Shown here piece by piece: positions 1 through 4,575 of a DNA stretch of 5,534 nucleotides (within the stretch, counting starts at the first letter, position 1; each line of letters opens with the position of its first letter). Both the position numbers and the translations under genes were made by a program. Source of the stretch: Pseudolysobacter sp. GTDB lineage: Bacteria > Pseudomonadota > Gammaproteobacteria > Xanthomonadales > Rhodanobacteraceae. The stretch spans positions 1-5,534 of the forward strand of contig JANXUW010000650.1 of assembly GCA_025351985.1 (NCBI GenBank), given 5' to 3'. Below the pieces are notes generated by a model, which was not told the origin of the DNA, did not search any database, and saw only the letters and a list, made by a program, of their open reading frames with translations.

Positions 1-691
1 GCATTACGCCGGCATCGCGACCGTGCCACTGCAGTCGCCGACCCTGGCGATCCAGGAACTCGAACGCAGCATCGAACAGCTCGGCCTGCAAGGCGTGCAG
101 ATCGGTTCGCACATCAACGACTGGAACCTCGACGCCGAAGAACTGTTTCCGTTTTTCGAAGCTGCCGCCGATCTCGGTGCGGCGATCCTCGTGCATCCAT
201 GGGACATGATGGGCCGCGAGTCGATGCCGAAATACTGGCTGCCGTGGCTGGTCGGAATGCCGGCAGAACAATCGCGTGCGGCATGTTGTTTGATCTTCGG
301 TGGCGTGCTTGAGCGGCTGCCGAATTTGCGTGTGTGTCTCGCGCATGGCGGTGGTTCGTTTCCTTACACGATCGGGCGCATCGAGCATGGATTTCGCATG
401 CGTCCGGATCTGGTCGCGACCGATAACGCACGCAATCCGCGCGAGTATTTCGAGCGCCTGTTTTTCGATTCCTGCGTGCACGATGAACAAGCGTTGCGTT
501 ATCTGATCGAGGTCGCGGGCGCCGAACACGTGATGCTCGGCACCGATTATCCGTTCCCGCTCGGCGAGCAAAAACCCGGCAGTGGCATCGCCAGACTCGA
601 CCTGCCGCTGGCGCAACAAGCGCAGCTTTATCATGCCAGCGCGCTGCAATGGCTCGGCCTGCCCGCCAGCCGTTTTCGACCTGCCGAATAA
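1..691 (+). CDS. acmsd: 2-amino-3-carboxymuconate-6-semialdehyde decarboxylase (ACMSD), 5'-truncated by window edge
   Basis: Amidohydrolase-superfamily metal-dependent decarboxylase. It converts 2-amino-3-carboxymuconate-6-semialdehyde to 2-aminomuconate-6-semialdehyde in the cytoplasm, diverting the kynurenine pathway from quinolinate/NAD. The frame is open from base 2, so the gene starts upstream. About 229 residues are visible against roughly 330 in known bacterial ACMSDs, so about 100 N-terminal residues, including the HxH zinc motif, are missing. Family motifs are clear: VHPWDMMG (His codon 194-196, expected metal ligand), KYWLPWLVGMPAEQ, LAHGGGSFP (His codon 344-346, expected catalytic His), GRIEHGFRMRPDL, and GTDYPFPLGE (Asp codon 545-547, expected metal ligand). 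The match to ACMSD extends through these blocks and is not just generic amidohydrolase. A GTG at 23 is an internal Val codon, not the start. It lies 22 nt before the next gene in what looks like one operon with kynU and kmo. Confidence 0.96.
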   Translation, partial: HYAGIATVPLQSPTLAIQELERSIEQLGLQGVQIGSHINDWNLDAEELFPFFEAAADLGAAILVHPWDMMGRESMPKYWLPWLVGMPAEQSRAACCLIFGGVLERLPNLRVCLAHGGGSFPYTIGRIEHGFRMRPDLVATDNARNPREYFERLFFDSCVHDEQALRYLIEVAGAEHVMLGTDYPFPLGEQKPGSGIARLDLPLAQQAQLYHASALQWLGLPASRFRPAE

Positions 692-703
692 CCCTATCGA
701 CCT

Positions 704-707
704 GGAG
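704..707 (+). promoter_or_regulatory. Ribosome binding site of the small secreted-protein gene
   Basis: GGAG six bases before ATG 714, inside the 22-nt gap after the ACMSD stop. It selects ATG 714 over the in-frame upstream ATG at 582, which lies inside the ACMSD gene. The chosen start also places a signal peptide at the exact N-terminus. Confidence 0.7.
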
Positions 708-713
708 ACTTCG

Positions 714-1232
714 ATGAATTTTCTCTCCCGTTTTGCCCTGTTGTTTTGCCTGGCCAGCGCCGTGCACGCGCAGACCGCCACCGATTATTCGCTGAACGAT
801 GGCGCGATCCGCTTCAAGGTGCCGTCGGATTGGTCGATGATCCTGCAGAAAACCGAGGGCAGCCCGCAGGCGATCGCTTTCCAAGTGAAGGATCCGGCCG
901 ATCAGGGCACCGATACCGCGACGCGCGTGACCGTCGATACGCGGCGTTTTTCCGATGCCAATGAATTCTCGAGTTTCGTCGCTTCGGGCATGGCCAAGGC
1001 CAAGCAGATCAACTCCTACACCGAAGAAGTCGGTGGCAACGATGCCACGCATCTGCGCTATACGGGTATGGATGCCGGCACGCGCTATCAATATCGCGAC
1101 ATGTATTTGTACCGCGAAAGCCTTGGCATCCATGTGCGTTGCGTGCGCCCGTTGTTGCCGGCAACCACCAACGCGTGGACCAAGGCGTATGAGCAAGGCT
1201 GTGATTTGCTGATGAGCAGCGTGCAGCAGTGA
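714..1232 (+). CDS. Small exported protein of unknown function inside the kynurenine operon
   Basis: A 172-residue protein that I do not recognise by name. Residues 1-19 form a classical Sec signal peptide: MNFLSR, a hydrophobic core of Ala/Leu/Phe, then V-H-A with predicted cleavage before Gln20. Cys12 does not sit in a proper lipobox, so a soluble periplasmic or secreted protein is more likely than a lipoprotein. The mature part opens with DYSLNDGAIRFKVPSDW (25-40). This resembles the start of PsbP/MOG1/DcrB-like folds ('F.vP..W'), but that is only a weak family-level inference. Two late cysteines, Cys143 and Cys163, could form a disulfide. It starts 22 nt after ACMSD with a good ribosome binding site and its TGA overlaps the GTG of kynU, so it is embedded in the operon. 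No catalytic motif is visible. A periplasmic role linked to uptake or sensing of a pathway compound is possible but unsupported. Confidence 0.85.
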   Translation: MNFLSRFALLFCLASAVHAQTATDYSLNDGAIRFKVPSDWSMILQKTEGSPQAIAFQVKDPADQGTDTATRVTVDTRRFSDANEFSSFVASGMAKAKQINSYTEEVGGNDATHLRYTGMDAGTRYQYRDMYLYRESLGIHVRCVRPLLPATTNAWTKAYEQGCDLLMSSVQQ

Positions 1233-2509
1233 GTTCATCCTTCGAAGCAAGTTTGGCATGGGCGCAGGCGCAAGATGCCAACGATCCGCTGCGCGCGTTC
1301 CGCGATGAATTCCTGATTCCGCAACACGCCAGCGGCGAGCAAATTTACCTGTGCGGCAATTCGCTTGGCCTGCAACCGCGCGGCGTGCGCGATGCAGTCA
1401 ATGCGGAGTTGGATTATTGGGGCAGTCTCGCCGTCGAAGGCCATTTTCGCGGTCGTTTGCCGTGGATGGATTATCACGAATTCGTGCGCGATCATCTCGC
1501 CGAAGTGGTCGGTGCACTGCCGTCCGAAGTCGTGACGATGAACACGCTGAGCGTGAACCTGCATCTGATGATGGTGAGTTTTTATCGGCCGACCGCAGAA
1601 CGACCGGCGATCCTGATCGAGAAACGTGCGTTTCCTTCCGATCGTTATGCGGTCGAATCGCAGGTGCGTTTTCACGGCTTCGATCCGGCGACGGATCTCA
1701 TCGAAATCGAAGCCGATGCAGCGGATGGCACGTTGTCGTTCGATATGATCCAGCGTGTGATCGACGAGCACGGGACACGTATCGCGCTGGTGCTGTTGCC
1801 CGGCGTGCAATACCTCACCGGCCAGGTTTTCGACTTGCGTGCGATCACCGAAATCGCGCATCGCAAGGGTTGTGTGGTCGGCTTCGATCTCGCTCATGCG
1901 GTCGGCAATATTCCATTGCAATTGCACGATACGCATTGCGATTTCGCGGTCTGGTGCAGCTACAAATATCTCAATAGCGGCCCCGGTGCAGTCGGTGGTT
2001 GTTTTGTACACGAGCGCCACGCGCAGACACCACGGCCACGTTTCGCCGGTTGGTGGGGCCACGAAAAATCCACGCGTTTCCAGATGGGTTCGGAGTTCGT
2101 GCCGACCGTCGGTGCGGATGGCTGGCAGTTGTCGAATCCGCCGATACTCGCGCTTGCGCCGTTGCGTGTATCGCTGGAAATTTTCCACCGCGCCGGCATG
2201 CAAAACCTGCGCGCAAAATCCTTGCGCCTGACCGCGTATCTGATCTGGCTGATCGAACGCGAACTCGATGGCGTGCTCAGTGTAGTCACGCCGACCGCGC
2301 CCGACCAGCGCGGGGCACAACTCAGCCTGCGCGTGCACGGTCCGCGCGATAGTGGCCGCGCATTGTTCGATCATCTCGGCGCGCAGCACATCATCGGTGA
2401 CTGGCGCGAGCCGGATGTGATCCGAGTCGCGCCCACGCCGCTGTACAACCGTTACGCCGATTGCCGCTATTTTGTCGACGCGGCAAAACAGTGGGCGGCG
2501 AGTCGTTGA
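1229..2509 (+). CDS. kynU: Kynureninase
   Basis: PLP-dependent L-kynurenine / 3-hydroxykynurenine hydrolase (fold-type I aminotransferase family). It releases alanine plus anthranilate or 3-hydroxyanthranilate; with kmo next door the hydroxylated substrate is the likely one. The protein is 426 residues, close to the usual length. Visible motifs are YLCGNSLGLQPRGV (about 40-53), RAFPSDRYA (Phe135, Asp138), GFDLAHAVGN (Asp220, His223), WCSYKYLNSGPGAVGG with Lys246 as the expected Schiff-base lysine, and FAGWWGHE after it. The spacing Phe-X-X-Asp and Tyr-Lys fits the P. fluorescens enzyme's PLP and substrate residues as I recall them. The start is GTG 1229, overlapping the previous stop as GTGA. 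There is no strong Shine-Dalgarno and no nearby in-frame ATG, so translational coupling to the preceding gene is the natural reading. The kmo start follows 22 nt after the stop. Confidence 0.97.
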   Translation: MSSSFEASLAWAQAQDANDPLRAFRDEFLIPQHASGEQIYLCGNSLGLQPRGVRDAVNAELDYWGSLAVEGHFRGRLPWMDYHEFVRDHLAEVVGALPSEVVTMNTLSVNLHLMMVSFYRPTAERPAILIEKRAFPSDRYAVESQVRFHGFDPATDLIEIEADAADGTLSFDMIQRVIDEHGTRIALVLLPGVQYLTGQVFDLRAITEIAHRKGCVVGFDLAHAVGNIPLQLHDTHCDFAVWCSYKYLNSGPGAVGGCFVHERHAQTPRPRFAGWWGHEKSTRFQMGSEFVPTVGADGWQLSNPPILALAPLRVSLEIFHRAGMQNLRAKSLRLTAYLIWLIERELDGVLSVVTPTAPDQRGAQLSLRVHGPRDSGRALFDHLGAQHIIGDWREPDVIRVAPTPLYNRYADCRYFVDAAKQWAASR

Positions 2510-2531
2510 TCCAGCCTTGAACACGAATACG

Positions 2532-3941
2532 ATGTCCTCTCGCCCACCGATCACGATCATCGGCGCCGGTCTGGTCGGTGCGCTGCTCGGTACTTTGCTC
2601 GCGCAACGCGGCTTCGTGGTCGAGCTATTCGAGCGTCGTCCCGATCCGCGCAAGATGGGTTATCTCGGCGGTCGCTCGATCAACCTCGCGCTGGCCGAAC
2701 GCGGCATGCACGGCCTGCGCCTGGCCGGGCTCACTGCGCCGGTGATGGACAAGGCGGTAATGATGCGCGGACGCATGGTGCATGCGCTCGATGGTCACAG
2801 CGAGCTGCTGCGTTATGGTCGCGACGACAGCGAAGTAATCTGGTCGATCAATCGCGGCCAGCTGAATACCTTGCTGATCGAAGCCGCCGAGGCCGCCGGC
2901 GCAAAAATCCATTTCGGGCAACGACTCGAGTCGGCAGATTTCGCGACATCGACTCTGCGCATGTGCGATGAAACGAGCGCAGAAATTCGCGAGCATCACG
3001 CCGCCGTCATGCTTGGTACCGATGGCGCGGGTTCGGCATTGCGCGCGGCGATCAATGCAGTCGCGCCGTTGGGCGAACGTTTTGAGCCGCTGGGCCACGG
3101 TTACAAGGAACTCGAAATTCCGTCGCTGGTCGATTTTCCGTTGAACGCACTTTCGCCGGAACTCGCCGACAAGCGCGCCGCCGGCGAACGTTTTGCGATC
3201 GAACGCAACGCTTTGCACATCTGGCCGCGCGGCCATTACATGTGCATCGCGCTGCCGAATGCCGAAGGCAGTTTTACGGTCACCTTGTTCCTGCCGAACA
3301 GCGGTGATCCGAGTTTCGCAACCGTGGTCAGCCCATCACAGGTCGCCGATTTTTTTGCGCGCGATTTCGCTGATGCAGTGCCGCTGATGCCGAGCCTGAT
3401 CGAGGACTTCACACAAAATCCGGTCGGGCTGCTTGGCACACTGCATCTGGATCGCTGGCATCTGGACGGCCGCGCATTGCTGCTCGGCGATGCGGCGCAC
3501 GCGATCGTGCCGTTCCATGGCCAGGGCATGAATTGCGGTTTCGAGGATGCGGTCGAACTGGCCGAGCTGCTCGAACAATCTCACGGCGACATGGCCGAGG
3601 TATTCGCCGAATTCGAGCGCCGTCGTCGACCGAACGCCGAGGCAATAGCGGCGATGGCGCTGGAAAACTATATCGAGATGCGCGACTCGGTGGCCGCAAA
3701 GGATTTCCTGCTACGGCGTGCGCTGGAGGGGATTCTCGCCGAGCGCCATCCGGGACGATTCGTACCACGTTACGCGATGGTCACGTTCTCGCGCCTGCCC
3801 TACGCCACGGCATTCGCACGTGGCAAAATCCAGAGCAACCTGCTCGCCGAACTCTGCGCGGAAAAGTCGCGAATCGAAGACATCGATCTCGCCCGCGCCG
3901 ACTCATTGGTAATACAACGACTAAGTCCGCTCGACGCCTGA
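2532..3941 (+). CDS. kmo: Kynurenine 3-monooxygenase
   Basis: FAD-dependent aromatic hydroxylase using NADPH and O2, converting L-kynurenine to 3-hydroxykynurenine. The protein is 469 residues, normal for the family. Residues 7-16 (ITIIGAGLVG) are the GxGxxG dinucleotide-binding turn. YLGGRSINLALAERG follows and is typical of KMO. LGTDGAG (Asp164) is the mid-protein DG motif, and LLLGDAAHAIVPFHGQG (Asp320) is the FAD GD motif. Arg81, Tyr95, Asn379 and Tyr414 have the same 14- and 35-residue spacings as the substrate-binding Arg84/Tyr98 and Asn369/Tyr404 of P. fluorescens KMO as I recall them. The C-terminus carries no obvious membrane segment, unlike the mitochondrial enzymes. ATG 2532 is chosen because the first FAD strand begins a few residues later. 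No convincing Shine-Dalgarno is visible, and an in-frame TTG at 2517 is a less likely alternative. It is the last gene of the operon. Confidence 0.97.
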   Translation: MSSRPPITIIGAGLVGALLGTLLAQRGFVVELFERRPDPRKMGYLGGRSINLALAERGMHGLRLAGLTAPVMDKAVMMRGRMVHALDGHSELLRYGRDDSEVIWSINRGQLNTLLIEAAEAAGAKIHFGQRLESADFATSTLRMCDETSAEIREHHAAVMLGTDGAGSALRAAINAVAPLGERFEPLGHGYKELEIPSLVDFPLNALSPELADKRAAGERFAIERNALHIWPRGHYMCIALPNAEGSFTVTLFLPNSGDPSFATVVSPSQVADFFARDFADAVPLMPSLIEDFTQNPVGLLGTLHLDRWHLDGRALLLGDAAHAIVPFHGQGMNCGFEDAVELAELLEQSHGDMAEVFAEFERRRRPNAEAIAAMALENYIEMRDSVAAKDFLLRRALEGILAERHPGRFVPRYAMVTFSRLPYATAFARGKIQSNLLAELCAEKSRIEDIDLARADSLVIQRLSPLDA

Positions 3942-3945
3942 CTGC

Positions 3946-3962
3946 ATGCCGGGTCTCGGCAT
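3946..3962 (+). terminator. Possible weak terminator hairpin after kmo
   Basis: ATGCCG (3946-3951) pairs with CGGCAT (3957-3962) around a 5-base loop, four bases after the kmo stop. No run of T follows, so intrinsic termination here would be weak. Its position at the operon end is the main argument. Confidence 0.3.
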
Positions 3963-4004
3963 CAACGCGGCAAACTATCGCTCGATCCGTCTGCGTAGCC
4001 AGGC

Positions 4005-4029
4005 GAAATTGCGCTGAGAGCGGCATTTC
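4005..4029 (+). other. Second imperfect hairpin downstream of kmo
   Basis: GAAA (4005-4008, with a bulged T at 4009) then TG and CGCT (4010-4015) fold on AGCG (4019-4022, bulged G 4023), CA and TTTC (4024-4029), around a GAG loop. That gives about ten pairs with two single-base bulges. There is no T tract. It could stabilise the 3' end of the kmo transcript or help termination. Confidence 0.3.
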
Positions 4030-4049
4030 ACGCGACCAATCTCGTAAAC

Positions 4050-4125
4050 CTCACAAAAAATTGACACGTGTAATTATCATTCTGTTTTTGAAAATTGCGT
4101 GATACGCTTCACGGAATTAAATATC
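4050..4125 (+). promoter_or_regulatory. AT-rich promoter-like region upstream of the secreted-protein cassette
   Basis: The segment is clearly AT-rich against the surrounding GC-rich DNA. It contains an exact sigma-70 -35 hexamer, TTGACA, at 4061-4066, inside which an 8-bp palindrome ACACGTGT (4064-4071) begins. No good -10 hexamer lies 16-18 bases downstream; the sequence there is T-rich (around 4083-4090). TATCAT at 4075-4080 resembles a -10 but is too close to this -35. A promoter somewhere here is likely because the next genes look functionally separate from the kynurenine operon, but the exact elements are unresolved. Confidence 0.4.
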
Positions 4126-4160
4126 CGTGCACGAATTCGAGAGGATTCGGGCACGAATCC
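4126..4160 (+). promoter_or_regulatory. Structured 5' leader: strong hairpin with a GNRA loop and an alternative fold
   Basis: CGTGC (4126-4130) pairs with GCACG (4151-4155). After one A/G mismatch, CGAATTC (4132-4138) pairs with GGATTCG (4143-4149, one G-U), closing on a GAGA tetraloop (4139-4142). This gives 12 pairs with one mismatch. The same GGATTCG can instead pair perfectly over 7 bp with CGAATCC (4154-4160) around a GGCA loop. The element ends 52 bases before the ATG at 4213 and has no T tract. It also contains the direct repeat GCACGAAT (4129-4136 and 4151-4158). Whether it acts in RNA or as a DNA operator is not known. Confidence 0.5.
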
Positions 4161-4201
4161 ATCGCATTCACAGGAAAGTCGGGGCGGCCTGCGCCTTAGT
4201 C

Positions 4202-4207
4202 AGGGGG
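4202..4207 (+). promoter_or_regulatory. Ribosome binding site of the 120-residue secreted protein
   Basis: AGGGGG five bases before ATG 4213. It decides the start in favour of 4213 over the frame-open GTG at 4099, since the 38 codons upstream lack secretion features and cover the leader hairpin. A CAGG overlapping this site (4201-4204) could pair with CCTG at 4188-4191, which would partly occlude it. Confidence 0.65.
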
Positions 4208-4212
4208 AACTC

Positions 4213-4575
4213 ATGCCATTACATCAACACCGAGCGCGTTCGTGCGGTCGGCTGGTTTTTCACATGCTTGCGATTGGCGTAGTCGTCATTGCCTCGCCGT
4301 TGGCACGTGCCGCGGTCGGTAGCACTACCGCAACAGCGCCGGTCGCAACGCCGCAGGGGTCGCCGACTTACAGCGTCGATTGGCACGTGATTACCAGCGC
4401 CGGCCTGCTCCACGCGCACAACAACTGTTTTGATCTGTCCGGCACCGCCGGGCAACCGGCGCCGGGTTACTCCAACAGCGCCGACTATCAAGTCATTTCG
4501 GGATTCTGGACCGCCGCGCCGAAAAGCGGGCGGGACGCGATCTTCTTCAACGGATTCGAGGTGTGTGGCTCATGA
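4213..4575 (+). CDS. Small secreted protein with 'LSGTAGQP...SGFW' core and C-terminal DAIFFNGFE motif
   Basis: A 120-residue protein. Residues 1-33 are a long Sec-type signal peptide: basic H/R-rich start, hydrophobic core 14-28, and A-R-A with cleavage before Ala34. The mature part has a Thr/Ala/Pro-rich linker and then the pattern Y53-SVDWHVI, F73-DLSGTAGQP and Y92-QVISGFW. I recognise this layout from a family of bacterial secreted proteins with 'SGTIGQPDAG...YTLSGGFW' blocks, of no known function. Here the block is short and occurs once. It is followed by K/G/R and DAIFFNGFE (108-116), then VCGS. Cys72 and Cys118 are the only mature cysteines and could form a disulfide. Its stop overlaps the next start as ATGA, so it is co-translated with the collagen-like gene. 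A role at the cell surface with that protein is inference from linkage only. Confidence 0.85.
   Translation: MPLHQHRARSCGRLVFHMLAIGVVVIASPLARAAVGSTTATAPVATPQGSPTYSVDWHVITSAGLLHAHNNCFDLSGTAGQPAPGYSNSADYQVISGFWTAAPKSGRDAIFFNGFEVCGS
4558..4563 (+). promoter_or_regulatory. Ribosome binding site of the collagen-like gene, embedded in the upstream coding end
   Basis: GAGGTG, a six-base match to the Shine-Dalgarno consensus, lies eight bases before ATG 4572. It falls within the codons for Glu116-Val117 of the preceding protein, just after the GFE motif. It fixes the start of the collagen-like gene and suggests coupled translation. Confidence 0.7.

Noticed and set aside
114..1259. 381-codon minus-strand open frame across ACMSD and the small secreted-protein gene
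   Set aside because: Arg/His/Ala-rich translation typical of an antisense shadow. ACMSD motifs on the + strand settle the coding strand.
1235..2653. 472-codon minus-strand open frame across kynU
   Set aside because: A long stop-free antisense frame is common in GC-rich genes. The + strand has full kynureninase motifs, and the antisense translation shows none.
4068..4086. Fur-box-like ATTATCATT
   Set aside because: Only one half resembles the Fur consensus; the left half does not match, and the genes give no iron context.
4099..4212. Extended start (GTG 4099) for the 120-residue secreted protein
   Set aside because: It would add 38 residues ahead of a signal peptide, cover the leader hairpin and ignore the AGGGGG site placed correctly for ATG 4213.
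4160..4212. c-di-GMP (GEMM-I) riboswitch suspected from ACAGG and GGAAAG before a surface-protein gene
   Set aside because: The conserved GGGACGCAAAG core and the ACAGGGCAAACC joining segment are absent.
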